Below are positions 19,180 to 28,228 of a stretch of 64,000 bases of DNA, piece by piece. Numbering within the stretch: the first letter of the stretch is position 1; each line of letters opens with the position of its first letter. Made by a program: the position numbers and the translations under genes. Location: the NCBI RefSeq assembly GCF_043555985.1, contig NZ_JBIGIC010000005.1, forward strand, positions 372,001 to 436,000, in the 5' to 3' direction. This DNA is from Pelomonas candidula (GTDB taxonomy: Bacteria > Pseudomonadota > Gammaproteobacteria > Burkholderiales > Burkholderiaceae_C). Under the pieces are notes generated by a model. That model saw only the letters and a list, made by a program, of their open reading frames with translations. It was not told the origin of the DNA and searched no databases.

Positions 19180-21204
19180 ATGTTTGCGCTGTTTGATGAC
19201 GCCGGGAAGTTCCTCGCCGGCCGGGTGATGTCGGAGGCCGATGCCTCGCTGCAGGTCGAGCTGGACTCGGGCAAGCGTGTCAAGGTCAAGTCCGCCAATG
19301 TGCTGCTGAAGTTCGAACAGCCGGCACCCGCCGTGCTGCTGGCCGACGCCCGCGCGCTGGCCGACGAGATCGACCTGGACCTGGCCTGGGAGTTCGCGCC
19401 CGAGGGCGAGTTCGGCTTTGCCGACCTGGCCCGGGACTATTTCGACGCCAAGGCCGGCATCGTGCAGCAGGCCGCTGCCCTCTTCCGCCTGTTCGACGCG
19501 CCGCACTACTTCCGCCGCGCCGGCAAGGGCCAGTTCAAGAAGGCGCCCGAGGAGACGGTGAAGGCCGCGCTGCTGGGCATCGAGCGCAAGCGCCAGCAGG
19601 CGCTGCAGATCGAGGCCTGGGCGCAGGAGCTGGCCGCCGGCACCTGCCCGCAGCCCATCCAGGACCAGATCTACAAGATCCTCTTCAAGCCCGACAAGAA
19701 CGGCCCCGAATACAAGGCCGTCGTCGAGGCCAGCAAGCTGGCGCACAAGGCGCCGCTGGACCTGCTGCAGGGCGCGGGCGCCATCACCAGCCCCTACCAG
19801 TTCCACTGGAAGCGATTCCTGTTCGAGAACTTCCCCAAGGGCGTGGGCTTCCCCGCGCTGACGGCGCCGGAGATCAAGGACGAGCTGGCGCTGAGCCCGG
19901 CAAAGGCGTTCTCCATCGACGACTCGCAGACCACCGAGATCGACGATGCGCTGTCGGTACAGGGCCTGGGCACGGGCACGGTCACGTTCGGTGTGCACAT
20001 CGCCGCGCCCGGCCTGGCGATCACGCCGGACTCGGCCGTCGACAAGGTCGCCCGCGAGCGGCTGTCCACCGTCTACATGCCGGGCTGGAAGCTGACCATG
20101 CTGCCCGACGAGGTCGTGCAGACGTACACGCTGATCGAGGGCCGCGACTGCCCGGCCGTGTCCATCTACTTCACGATGGACGAGACGACGTTCGAGATCA
20201 AGGCCAAGGAAACGAAGCTGGAGCGCGTGCACATCGCGTCCAACCTGCGCCACGACAAATTGGACGGCATCGTCACCGACGCCACCCTGTCCGGCGAGGC
20301 GTCGGCCGACTATGCCTTCGCGCCCGAGCTGGCCTTCTGCTGGCGGCTGGCCAAGCACCTGAAGGTTCAGCGCGAAGTCGTGCGCGGCAAGCCCGAGAAC
20401 TTCAACCGGCCGGACTACAACTTCCGCCTCGTCGGCGAGCGCTCGGAAGCGCCCAACGGCAGCGAGTCGGTCGAGATCAGCGTGCGCGCCCGCGGCAGCT
20501 CGCTGGACCTGATCGTGGCCGAGGCCATGATCCTGGCCAACTCCGCCTGGGGCGGCTGGCTGGCCGAACTGGGCCTGCCGGGCATCTACCGCAGCCAGGC
20601 CAGCCTGGCGCCCGGCATCAAGGTGCGCATGGGCGTGAAGGCGCTGCCGCACGCCGGCATGGGTGTCGCGCAGTACACCTGGGCCACGTCGCCGCTGCGC
20701 CGCTACGTGGACCTTGTGAACCAGTGGCAGATCATTGCCTGCGCCCGCCATGGCCGCACGGCCGCGCTTGTCGCGCCGTTCAAGCCCAAGGATGCGCAAC
20801 TGTTCTCCATCATCTCCGCCTTCGAATCGGCCTACGCAGCCTACAACGGCTTCCAGAACGGCATCGAGCGCTTCTGGACGCTGCGCTGGCTGCAGCAGAC
20901 CGGCACGACCGAGCTGACCGCCACCGTCATGAAGGAAGGCCTGGTGCGGGCCGACGACCTGCCGCTGGTGTTCAAGGCGCTGGGCTGCGAGCCGCTGCCG
21001 CGGGGCAGCCACGTGAAGGTGCGCATCACCGGCCTGGACGAGATGACGCTGGACGTGCACGCGACGCTGATCGAGCGGGTGGACGAGCCGGCCGCCGAAG
21101 CGGAGTCCGAGGGCGACGACGACGACCTCGAAGCCGCCGCGGCACCGCTGACGCTGGCCATCGACGTCAACGACGCCGAACCGGCCGACGCCCCGCAAAG
21201 CTGA
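19180..21204 (+). CDS. RNase II/RNB-domain exoribonuclease
   Basis: The 674-residue protein carries the RNB catalytic domain (about 235-545), with the Asp cluster of the active site in AFSIDDSQTTEIDDALSV. It is the shorter betaproteobacterial type with an unusual N-terminal region in place of two canonical cold-shock domains and an acidic C-terminal tail (ESEGDDDDLE). It is expected to degrade RNA 3' to 5' in the cytoplasm. ATG 19180 was chosen; the frame is open further upstream but overlaps the esterase gene. GGGACAAT 14 bases upstream may be a -10 region. It overlaps the TonB-like gene by one base. Confidence 0.87.
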   Translation: MFALFDDAGKFLAGRVMSEADASLQVELDSGKRVKVKSANVLLKFEQPAPAVLLADARALADEIDLDLAWEFAPEGEFGFADLARDYFDAKAGIVQQAAALFRLFDAPHYFRRAGKGQFKKAPEETVKAALLGIERKRQQALQIEAWAQELAAGTCPQPIQDQIYKILFKPDKNGPEYKAVVEASKLAHKAPLDLLQGAGAITSPYQFHWKRFLFENFPKGVGFPALTAPEIKDELALSPAKAFSIDDSQTTEIDDALSVQGLGTGTVTFGVHIAAPGLAITPDSAVDKVARERLSTVYMPGWKLTMLPDEVVQTYTLIEGRDCPAVSIYFTMDETTFEIKAKETKLERVHIASNLRHDKLDGIVTDATLSGEASADYAFAPELAFCWRLAKHLKVQREVVRGKPENFNRPDYNFRLVGERSEAPNGSESVEISVRARGSSLDLIVAEAMILANSAWGGWLAELGLPGIYRSQASLAPGIKVRMGVKALPHAGMGVAQYTWATSPLRRYVDLVNQWQIIACARHGRTAALVAPFKPKDAQLFSIISAFESAYAAYNGFQNGIERFWTLRWLQQTGTTELTATVMKEGLVRADDLPLVFKALGCEPLPRGSHVKVRITGLDEMTLDVHATLIERVDEPAAEAESEGDDDDLEAAAAPLTLAIDVNDAEPADAPQS

Positions 21205-22058
21205 TGCGCCGCCCGAGCACGCTGCAGATTGCCCTGGCGGCCTCGCTGGGCGTGCACGGCGTGCTGCTGGCATGGCGCGTCGGCTCGCCCGACTCCTTCA
21301 ACCGCGTGTTCCAGGACACGCCGCTGGAAGTCGTGCTCGTCAACACGCGCTCCAACGAGCAGCCCACCAAGGCCGCGGCGCTGGCCCAGGCCAACCTGGT
21401 CGGTGGCGGCAACATGGAGCAGGGCCGCGCCACATCGCCGCTGCCGCCCGCACGGCACAACGAGGTCGGCGACTCGGCGGAGGCGCAGAGTTCGCAGATC
21501 GCCCAGCTGCAGCAACAGCAGCAGCAGTTGCTGGCCCAGGTGCGCCGCGAGCTGGCGCTGCTGCCGCCGCCCGACCCGCGCCGAGAGAAGACGGACGCCA
21601 ACGAACGCGCCCAGGCCGAGAAGCGCCGCCAGCTCGTCGACCTGCTCGCGGAGATCGAGAAGCGGGTCAACCTCGAGAACGCCAGGCCTCGCAAGCGCTA
21701 CATCAGCCCGCAGACGCGCGAGGTCGTCTACGCGATGTACTACGACAGCCTGCGCCGCCGCATCGAGGAGCGCGGCACGCGCGATTTCCCCATGTATCGC
21801 GGCAAGAAGCTCTACGGCGAGTTGACGATGAATATCCACATCGACTTCAAGGGCCGCGTCGTCGAGACCGAGATCCTGGCCCCCAGCGGCAACCCGACGC
21901 TGGACCGCCGCGCCGTCGCCATCGTGCAGGCCGCCTCGCCCTTCGGCGATTTCAGCGCCGAGATGCGCAAGGGCGCCGAAGTGCTGATCATCACGTCACG
22001 CTTCAAGTTCACGCGCGACGAGGGGCTGGAAACGACTTTGACTGGACAAAACCCATGA
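21204..22058 (+). CDS. TonB family protein
   Basis: The 284-residue protein has one N-terminal membrane segment (about 8-25), a Gln-rich coiled coil (SQIAQLQQQQQQLLAQVRRE) and a C-terminal TonB domain from about residue 185 (LYGELTMNIHIDFKGRVVE, with SGNPTLDRRAVAIVQ). TonB proteins carry proton-motive energy to outer-membrane receptors. No exbB, exbD or receptor gene is near, so its receptor partner is unknown. It starts in a TGATG overlap with the RNase gene and ends in an ATGA overlap with aroE. Confidence 0.85.
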   Translation: MRRPSTLQIALAASLGVHGVLLAWRVGSPDSFNRVFQDTPLEVVLVNTRSNEQPTKAAALAQANLVGGGNMEQGRATSPLPPARHNEVGDSAEAQSSQIAQLQQQQQQLLAQVRRELALLPPPDPRREKTDANERAQAEKRRQLVDLLAEIEKRVNLENARPRKRYISPQTREVVYAMYYDSLRRRIEERGTRDFPMYRGKKLYGELTMNIHIDFKGRVVETEILAPSGNPTLDRRAVAIVQAASPFGDFSAEMRKGAEVLIITSRFKFTRDEGLETTLTGQNP

Positions 22059-22870
22059 CGGACAAATACGTCGTCGTCGGCAACCCGGTGGAGCACAGCC
22101 GCTCGCCGGCCATCCACGCCATGTTTGCCGAACAGACCGGCCAGGTACTGACGTACGACCGCCTGCTCGCGCCGCTGGACGGCTTCGAGGCCACGTTGCG
22201 CGCCTTCGCAGCCGCTGGCGGCAAAGGCTGCAACATCACCGTGCCGTTCAAGTTCGACGCCTTCGCGCTGGCCACGAAACGCACCGAGCGCGCACAGCTG
22301 GGCGGCGCCGTCAACACGCTGCGCTTCGACGCGGACGGCTGGACGGGCGACAACACCGACGGTGCCGGCCTCGTCAACGACATCCAGAAGAATGCCGGCC
22401 GCCCGCTGGCGGGGCTGCAGGTGCTGCTGGTCGGCGCCGGCGGCGCGGCGGCGGGCGTGCTGGGCAGCCTGATCGCTGCCAGGCCGGCGCACATCGCTGT
22501 CGTGAACCGCACGGCGGACAAGGCGCAGGCGCTGGTCGCCAGCCATGCCCACCTCGGTGTGCCGCTCACCGCCGCGACACTGGCAGACGCGCCGGCTGCG
22601 CAGGACATCGTCGTCAACGCGACCAGCACCAGCCTCGCCGGCGCGGCCGCGCCGGTCGACGCCCGTGTGCTCAAGCCCGACGCGTTGGCGCTGGACATGA
22701 TGTACGGCCCCAAGGCACAAGGCTTCCTCGACTGGGCCGCCGCCCACGGCGCCGAGCCGCGCGACGGCCTGGGCATGCTCGTCGAGCAGGCGGCCGAGGC
22801 CTTCTTCTTCTGGCGCGGCGTGCGGCCGGACACGGCGCCGGTGCTCGCTACGCTGAGGGCCGCGCTGTGA
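22055..22870 (+). CDS. aroE: Shikimate dehydrogenase (NADP+)
   Basis: AroE reduces 3-dehydroshikimate to shikimate with NADPH in aromatic amino acid synthesis. The 271 residues show the shikimate site (NPVEHSRSPAIH, NITVPFK with the catalytic Lys, NTDGAG with the catalytic Asp), a glycine-rich VGAGGAAAGV, the NRT NADP phosphate clamp and DMMYGP near the C-terminus. It is translationally coupled to the TonB-like gene upstream and to mtgA downstream. Confidence 0.95.
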   Translation: MTDKYVVVGNPVEHSRSPAIHAMFAEQTGQVLTYDRLLAPLDGFEATLRAFAAAGGKGCNITVPFKFDAFALATKRTERAQLGGAVNTLRFDADGWTGDNTDGAGLVNDIQKNAGRPLAGLQVLLVGAGGAAAGVLGSLIAARPAHIAVVNRTADKAQALVASHAHLGVPLTAATLADAPAAQDIVVNATSTSLAGAAAPVDARVLKPDALALDMMYGPKAQGFLDWAAAHGAEPRDGLGMLVEQAAEAFFFWRGVRPDTAPVLATLRAAL

Positions 22871-23586
22871 TGCGCCATGCCGGCCGTCTGCTGGGCGTGC
22901 TGGCGCTGGCCGTGCTGTGCCTGCAGCTCTGGTTTGCCGGCCGCATCGCACTGATGAACTGGGTGGCGCCTCAGTCCACCAGCTTCCAGCGCAGCGAGGT
23001 CTTGCGCCTGGCGAAGGAGAAGCACCAGGTCGCCTGGGCGCAGCAGTGGGTGGACGACGACCAGTTGCCCCGGACGCTCAAGCGCGCCGTCATCGCCAGC
23101 GAGGACGACTCCTTCGCCACGCACGGCGGCGTGGACTGGGACGCGCTGAAGGGTGCCTGGGCGAAGAACGAGAAAGCGCAGGCGCGCGCCGAGGCCCGCA
23201 AGGCCAAGGCGCCGGCCAAGGTCGTCGGCGGCTCGACGATCACGCAGCAACTGGCCAAGAACCTGTTCCTGTCCGGCGAGCGCACGCTGCTGCGCAAGGG
23301 CCAGGAGCTCATCATCACGCTGATGCTGGAAGGCCTGCTGAGCAAGCAGCGCATCCTGGAGATCTACCTGAACAGCGTCGAGTGGGGCGAAGGCCTGTTC
23401 GGCGCCCAGGCAGCGGCGCGGCACTACTTCCGCATGGACGCGAGCCGCCTCGGCAGCTTCGAGGCCGCACGGCTCGCCGTCATGCTGCCCGCGCCCAAGC
23501 GCTACGAGCGCCAGCCGGGCTCGCCGTACATCATGGACCGCGCCGGCCTCATCGCCGGGCGCATGAACAGCGCCCAACTGCCATGA
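22870..23586 (+). CDS. mtgA: Monofunctional biosynthetic peptidoglycan transglycosylase
   Basis: MtgA polymerises lipid II into glycan strands at the inner membrane. The 238 residues have one N-terminal membrane helix (about 7-27) and a GT51 domain. The catalytic Glu is in IASEDDSFATHGG; GGSTITQQLAKNLFL and EGLLSKQRILEIYLN are the next family motifs. ATG 22870 forms a TGATG overlap with aroE; a GTG one codon earlier is also possible. The aroE-mtgA order is common in betaproteobacteria. Confidence 0.93.
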   Translation: MRHAGRLLGVLALAVLCLQLWFAGRIALMNWVAPQSTSFQRSEVLRLAKEKHQVAWAQQWVDDDQLPRTLKRAVIASEDDSFATHGGVDWDALKGAWAKNEKAQARAEARKAKAPAKVVGGSTITQQLAKNLFLSGERTLLRKGQELIITLMLEGLLSKQRILEIYLNSVEWGEGLFGAQAAARHYFRMDASRLGSFEAARLAVMLPAPKRYERQPGSPYIMDRAGLIAGRMNSAQLP

Positions 23587-23617
23587 TTGGAGCCCCTCGT
23601 CCAAGGAGTACCTTGGC

Positions 23618-23710
23618 CGGTCCCCCGCGGGGACGGCGATGCTTGCGGGAGCAGCCCCGCTCGCACATCGCCGCTGCGGGCCGGCTTGGGGCGGCCCGGC
23701 CCCCGGCCCG
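23618..23710 (+). repeat. Three-hairpin intergenic repeat, copy 1
   Basis: This sequence matches 41319-41409 in the same orientation. Both copies can form three successive stem-loops. The first is GGTCCCC facing GGGGAC. The second pairs GCGATG with CATCGC around a CCCC-rich loop. The third pairs CGGGCCGG with CCGGCCCG. Arm differences between the copies tend to keep pairing. Upstream of both cores lies AGCCCCTCGTCC. No coding frame is plausible. Confidence 0.65.
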
Positions 23711-23719
23711 AAAGACAGC

Positions 23720-24307
23720 ATGAACACCACCGAGGAAATCGCTGCAGCGGCGGCTCGCCTCATCGTCGATGAAGGCATGGACTGGGGCCCCGCCAAGCAG
23801 CGCGCCGCCCGTGACCTCGGCGCGCCGCGCGCCGCGCTACCCGGCAACGACGAGGTCGAGGACGCCGTGCGCGAGCACATCGCCATCTTCCACGCCGACA
23901 CGCAGCCGGCCGAGCTGCGCGCGCTGCGCGAGCTGGCCGCGGTCTGGATGGCGCGGCTGGCCGAGTTCCGCCCCCACCTGACCGGCGCCGTCTGGCGCGG
24001 CACGGCCACGCGCCTGTCCAACATCCACCTGCAGCTCTACTGCGATGACAGCAAGGCTGCCGAGATCGCACTGCTGGACCGCGGCGTGGACTTCGACACC
24101 GCGGAAACCCAAGGTCCCAGGGGCCGCACCGTCGACATGCTGGTGCTGGACGCGCCCTGCCCCGCGCTGCAGGAACGCGTGACGATCTGCCTGACGATCC
24201 TGGACTTCGACGACCTGCGCGGTGCCCTCAAGCCCGACGCCCGCGGCCTGACCGAGCGAGGCGACCTGGGCACGCTGCAAATCCTGCTGGAGGAATCCCA
24301 GGCATGA
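23720..24307 (+). CDS. Conserved hypothetical protein
   Basis: I recognise this 195-residue protein only as a conserved betaproteobacterial unknown that sits beside the TlpA and aroQ-accBC genes. It begins MNTTEEIAAAAARLIVDEGMD, followed by a helical region and a C-terminal alpha/beta region with ATRLSNIHLQLYCDD and a nucleotidyltransferase-like feel, but no catalytic motif I can defend. There is no signal peptide. The ATG overlaps nothing upstream; its stop overlaps the next start as ATGA. Confidence 0.75.
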   Translation: MNTTEEIAAAAARLIVDEGMDWGPAKQRAARDLGAPRAALPGNDEVEDAVREHIAIFHADTQPAELRALRELAAVWMARLAEFRPHLTGAVWRGTATRLSNIHLQLYCDDSKAAEIALLDRGVDFDTAETQGPRGRTVDMLVLDAPCPALQERVTICLTILDFDDLRGALKPDARGLTERGDLGTLQILLEESQA

Positions 24308-24825
24308 CTTCTCCCACCCGCCGCCTCATCCTCGCTGGCGCCGGCGCCGGCGCCGCCGCACTGGGCGCCTCCTTCGCCTGGCGCAAGCTGAACCCGCCGG
24401 CGGCCTCCCCTGTTGCCCAGGCCTTCTGGGCCAGGCGCTTCCCAGGCATCGACGGCGCCGAGTTGGACGTCGCTCGCTGGCGCGGCAAGCCGCTGCTCGT
24501 CAACTTCTGGGCCACCTGGTGCCCGCCCTGCGTCAAGGAACTGCCCGAGATCAACCAGTTCTACGGCGAGGCCAAGACCAAGGGCTGGCAGGTGCTGGGA
24601 CTCGCGGTGGACCAGGCCGAGCCGGTCACCGCCTTCCTGAAAAAGACGCCGCTGGACTTCCCCATCGCCCTGGCTGGTCCGCAGGGCCTGTCGCTGGTAC
24701 GCGAGCTGGGCAACCCCGCTGGCGGCCTGCCGTTTTCCGTGGTCTTCGACGAGACGGGCGAGATCAGTTGGCGCCGCCTGGGCGTCAGCAGGCTCGAAGA
24801 CCTGCGTCAGCTGGCCAAAAGCTGA
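24304..24825 (+). CDS. TlpA-like thiol-disulfide oxidoreductase, membrane anchored
   Basis: The 173-residue protein has a short N-terminal hydrophobic segment (about 8-25) and a thioredoxin fold with the active site WCPPC in FWATWCPPCVKELPEIN. This is the TlpA/ResA/CcmG type that works in the periplasm, often on cytochrome c or copper proteins. The cis-Pro segment is GGLPFSVVFDE. Its partners are not in the window. It is coupled to the unknown gene upstream. Confidence 0.87.
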   Translation: MTSPTRRLILAGAGAGAAALGASFAWRKLNPPAASPVAQAFWARRFPGIDGAELDVARWRGKPLLVNFWATWCPPCVKELPEINQFYGEAKTKGWQVLGLAVDQAEPVTAFLKKTPLDFPIALAGPQGLSLVRELGNPAGGLPFSVVFDETGEISWRRLGVSRLEDLRQLAKS

Positions 24826-24957
24826 GGCTCTGGGCCTCGACCCCAGAATTTCCCCAATCCCGCAGGATTTCGGTCCCAAAACGCGTAAAGTTCGCCCTTC
24901 CTCAATTTAGTGGCGGTTCTCTAGACCGTTCAGGCCCGGCGGCCCGCCACGTGTTTG

Positions 24958-25404
24958 ATGCAAGTTCTCGTCCTGCACGGCCCCAACCTCAACCTGCTCG
25001 GCACCCGCGAGCCCGAGGTCTACGGCTCGCAGACCCTGTCTCAGATCGACGCCGAACTGAGCGCGATCGCCACCGAAGCCGGCGCCAGCCTGACCAGTTT
25101 CCAGAGCAACCACGAAGGTGCCCTGGTCGACCGTATCCAGGCCGCGCGCACCGACGGCACGCGCTTCATCGTCATCAACCCGGCCGCGTACACGCACACC
25201 AGCGTCGCCATCCGCGACGCGCTGGCCGGCGTGTCGCTGCCGTTCATCGAAGTCCACCTGTCCAACATCCACCGCCGCGAGCCCTTCCGCCATCACAGCT
25301 ATCTGAGTGATCTGGCGGTGGGCGTCATTTGCGGCCTGGGCGCCAACGGCTACCGCCTGGCCGTGCGCCACGCCCTCGCATCGTTGGGAGCGGTCGGCGC
25401 CTGA
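24958..25404 (+). CDS. aroQ: Type II 3-dehydroquinate dehydratase
   Basis: AroQ converts 3-dehydroquinate to 3-dehydroshikimate. The 148 residues show LHGPNLNLLGTREPEVYG, the flexible-lid Arg and active-site Tyr, FQSNHEGALVDRI, INPAAYTHTS and IEVHLSNIHRREPFRHHS with the catalytic His. ATG 24958 gives the family start MQVLVLHGPN; a TTG one codon earlier was rejected. It heads the aroQ-accB-accC run, an arrangement common in proteobacteria. The 132-base upstream gap holds no promoter I can call with confidence. Confidence 0.95.
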   Translation: MQVLVLHGPNLNLLGTREPEVYGSQTLSQIDAELSAIATEAGASLTSFQSNHEGALVDRIQAARTDGTRFIVINPAAYTHTSVAIRDALAGVSLPFIEVHLSNIHRREPFRHHSYLSDLAVGVICGLGANGYRLAVRHALASLGAVGA

Positions 25405-25462
25405 CCCAGGCAGCCGGCCTTCCTTTTCCTTCCCCACAACAACAACATCGCCTGGAGCCATG

Positions 25463-25930
25463 ATGGACCTGCGCAAGCTCAAAACCCTGATCGACCTGGT
25501 CTCGGAATCGAACATCTCCGAACTGGAAATCACCGAGGCCGACGGCAAGGTCCGCATCGTCAAGACCGACCCGGCCGCCGCCGTGGCAGCGCAGCCGGTC
25601 TACGCCGCAGCGCCCGTGGCTCCTGTCACGGCCGCTGCCGCACCCGTTGCAGCCCCGGTTGCCGCCGCTGCAGCCCCCGCCGCCGCTGTCGAGACCGGCC
25701 ACGTCGTCAAGTCGCCCATGGTCGGCACCTTCTATCGTGCCTCCAGCCCCAACGCCAAGCCTTTCGGCGAACTCGGCCAGCAGATCAAGGAAGGCGAAGC
25801 CATCTGCATCATCGAGGCCATGAAGATCATGAACGAGATCGAGGCCGACAAGTCCGGCACGATCACGAAGATCCTGGTCGAGAACGGCCAGGCTGTCGAG
25901 TTCGGACAGCCGCTGTTCGTCATCGAATAA
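25463..25930 (+). CDS. accB: Biotin carboxyl carrier protein of acetyl-CoA carboxylase
   Basis: AccB carries the biotin that is carboxylated by AccC and passed to acetyl-CoA by AccAD, the first step of fatty acid synthesis. The 155 residues have an N-terminal helical domain, an Ala/Pro-rich linker (about 35-75) and a C-terminal biotinyl domain with the modified Lys in EAMKIMNEI. Two ATGs are adjacent; the second (25463) has better spacing to GGAG. The gene lies 9 bases before accC. Confidence 0.95.
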   Translation: MDLRKLKTLIDLVSESNISELEITEADGKVRIVKTDPAAAVAAQPVYAAAPVAPVTAAAAPVAAPVAAAAAPAAAVETGHVVKSPMVGTFYRASSPNAKPFGELGQQIKEGEAICIIEAMKIMNEIEADKSGTITKILVENGQAVEFGQPLFVIE

Positions 25931-25939
25931 GGACTTCTG

Positions 25940-27289
25940 ATGTTCAAGAAGGTTCTTATCGCCAACCGGGGCGAGATCGCGCTGCGCATCCAGCGAGCGT
26001 GCCGTGAACTCGGCATCAAGTCCGTCGTCGTCTACTCCGAGGCCGACCGCGACGCCAAGTACGTGCGCCTGGCCGACGAGGCGGTCTGCATCGGCCCCGC
26101 GCCGTCGGCGCAGAGCTACCTCAGCATGCCGGCCATCATCGCGACGGCCGAGGTGACCGATGCCGAGGCCATCCACCCCGGCTACGGCTTCCTGTCCGAG
26201 AACGCCGATTTCGCCGAGCGCGTCGAGCGCAGCGGCTTCACCTTCATCGGCCCGACGCCCGAGTCCATCCGCATGATGGGCGACAAGGTCTCGGCCAAGC
26301 AGGCCATGATCCGCGCCGGCGTGCCCTGCGTGCCCGGCTCGGAAGGCGCACTGCCGGACGATCCGAAGGAGATCATCCGCATCGCCCGCTCGGTGGGCTA
26401 CCCGGTCATCATCAAGGCAGCCGGCGGTGGTGGCGGTCGCGGCATGCGCGTCGTCCACACCGAGGCAGCCCTGGTGCACGCCGTGCAGACGACCCGTGCC
26501 GAAGCCGGTGCGGCCTTCGGCAACCCCGAGGTCTACATGGAGAAGTTCCTGGAGAACCCACGCCACGTGGAGATCCAGGTGCTGGCCGACACCTTCAAGA
26601 ACGCCGTCTGGCTGGGCGAGCGCGATTGCTCCATGCAGCGCCGGCACCAGAAGATCATCGAGGAAGCGCCGGCACCCGGCATCCCCCGCCGCAACATCGA
26701 GAAGGTCGGCGACCGCTGCGCCGCCGCCTGCAAGAAGATGGGCTACCGCGGCGCCGGCACGTTCGAGTTCCTCTACGAGAACGGCGAGTTCTACTTCATC
26801 GAGATGAACACGCGCGTGCAGGTGGAGCACCCGGTCACCGAGCTCGTCACCGGCATCGACATCGTGCAGCAGCAGATCAAGATCGCTGCAGGCGAGAAGC
26901 TGCCGTTCACGCAGCGCCAGATCGAGATGCGCGGCCACGCGATCGAGTGCCGCATCAACGCGGAAGACCCGGTCAAGTTCATCCCGTCGCCCGGCCGCAT
27001 CACGATGTGGCACGCGCCCGGCGGCCCCGGCGTGCGCGTGGACTCGCATGCGTACACGAACTACTTCGTGCCGCCCAACTACGACTCCATGATCGGCAAG
27101 ATCATCGTTCACGGCGACACGCGCGAGCAGGCCCTGGCACGCATGCGCATCGCGCTGAGCGAGACGGTGGTCGAAGGCATCCAGACCAACATCCCGCTGC
27201 ACCGCGAGCTGATGGCCGACGCCAAGTTCATCGAAGGTGGCACGTCGATCCACTACCTCGAAGGCTGGATGGCCGCGCATAAACGATGA
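25940..27289 (+). CDS. accC: Biotin carboxylase subunit of acetyl-CoA carboxylase
   Basis: AccC uses ATP and bicarbonate to carboxylate AccB biotin. The 449-residue length is standard. Motifs are NRGEIALRI at the N-terminus, GYGFLSEN, the ATP-grasp glycine-rich loop AAGGGGGRGM, ERDCSMQRRHQKIIEEAP, and FIEMNTRVQVEHPVTE with metal and catalytic residues. AAGGA seven bases before the ATG is a good ribosome binding site. Confidence 0.97.
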   Translation: MFKKVLIANRGEIALRIQRACRELGIKSVVVYSEADRDAKYVRLADEAVCIGPAPSAQSYLSMPAIIATAEVTDAEAIHPGYGFLSENADFAERVERSGFTFIGPTPESIRMMGDKVSAKQAMIRAGVPCVPGSEGALPDDPKEIIRIARSVGYPVIIKAAGGGGGRGMRVVHTEAALVHAVQTTRAEAGAAFGNPEVYMEKFLENPRHVEIQVLADTFKNAVWLGERDCSMQRRHQKIIEEAPAPGIPRRNIEKVGDRCAAACKKMGYRGAGTFEFLYENGEFYFIEMNTRVQVEHPVTELVTGIDIVQQQIKIAAGEKLPFTQRQIEMRGHAIECRINAEDPVKFIPSPGRITMWHAPGGPGVRVDSHAYTNYFVPPNYDSMIGKIIVHGDTREQALARMRIALSETVVEGIQTNIPLHRELMADAKFIEGGTSIHYLEGWMAAHKR

Positions 27290-27331
27290 GCCGACCGCGG
27301 CGAGCCTCGGCAGTCGCGGGACAATAGGCGC

Positions 27332-28228
27332 ATGAGCAACTTGTTTGAACTTGCGCTGGTCTGCCGCGAAGCCGACGTCGAGATCGTCAGCGATGCGCTG
27401 ATGGAGATCGACGCGCTGGCAGTGTCCGTCGAGGACGCCGATGCCGACACCGACGCCGAGCGGGCCCTGTTCGGCGAACCGAACATGCCCGCACCGGCGG
27501 CTGGTTGGGAACGCTCGGTCGTCAAGGCCTTGTTCCCGTCGGAGCCCGAGGCCACCGAAGCCGCGACGTTGATCCTGGCCCAGGAATGGGCCGCGGACGT
27601 GCACGTGCAGGCCATCCAGACCGTGCCCGAGCAGGACTGGGTGCGCATCACGCAAAGCCAGTTCGCGCCGGTCGAGATCACGCCGGACTTCTGGATCGTG
27701 CCGAGCTGGCACGAGGCGCCGCCGCAAGCCCAGCGTGTCATGCGCCTGGACCCCGGCCTGGCCTTCGGCACCGGCACGCACCCGACGACACGCATGTGCC
27801 TGCGCTGGATCGCGAAGAACGCGCAGAAATGGCCGCGCGTGCTGGACTACGGCTGCGGCTCGGGCATCCTGGCCATCGGCGCGGCGCTGCACGGCGCCCA
27901 TGACATCGACGCCGTCGACATCGACCCGGCAGCCGTCACCTCGTCGCGCGACAACGCGACGGCCAACCGCGTCGCGATCAACCCCGGCCTGCCCGACCTT
28001 GCCCACGGCGAGTACCCGCTGGTCATCGCCAACATCCTGGCCATCCCGCTGAAGCTGCTGGCACCGCTGCTGTGCGCACACGTCGCGCCCGGCGGCCACC
28101 TGATCCTGGCTGGCATCCTGTCGCGCCAGGCGGACGAGCTGAAGGCGGCCTACGCGCCCTGGCTGGCACTGGAAGTCAGCGACGAGGAGGACGGCTGGAT
28201 TCTCATGACGGCACAGCGCGCCGCATGA
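27332..28228 (+). CDS. prmA: Ribosomal protein L11 methyltransferase
   Basis: PrmA trimethylates ribosomal protein L11 with S-adenosylmethionine. The 298 residues have the N-terminal L11-recognition domain, a linker with RLDPGLAFGTGTHPTTRMCL and the methyltransferase domain with SAM motif VLDYGCGSGILAIGA and the catalytic-site VIANILAIPL. GGGACAAT lies 17 bases before the ATG and may be a -10 element, which would allow transcription apart from accC. The stop overlaps the DUF3426 start as ATGA. Confidence 0.95.
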   Translation: MSNLFELALVCREADVEIVSDALMEIDALAVSVEDADADTDAERALFGEPNMPAPAAGWERSVVKALFPSEPEATEAATLILAQEWAADVHVQAIQTVPEQDWVRITQSQFAPVEITPDFWIVPSWHEAPPQAQRVMRLDPGLAFGTGTHPTTRMCLRWIAKNAQKWPRVLDYGCGSGILAIGAALHGAHDIDAVDIDPAAVTSSRDNATANRVAINPGLPDLAHGEYPLVIANILAIPLKLLAPLLCAHVAPGGHLILAGILSRQADELKAAYAPWLALEVSDEEDGWILMTAQRAA

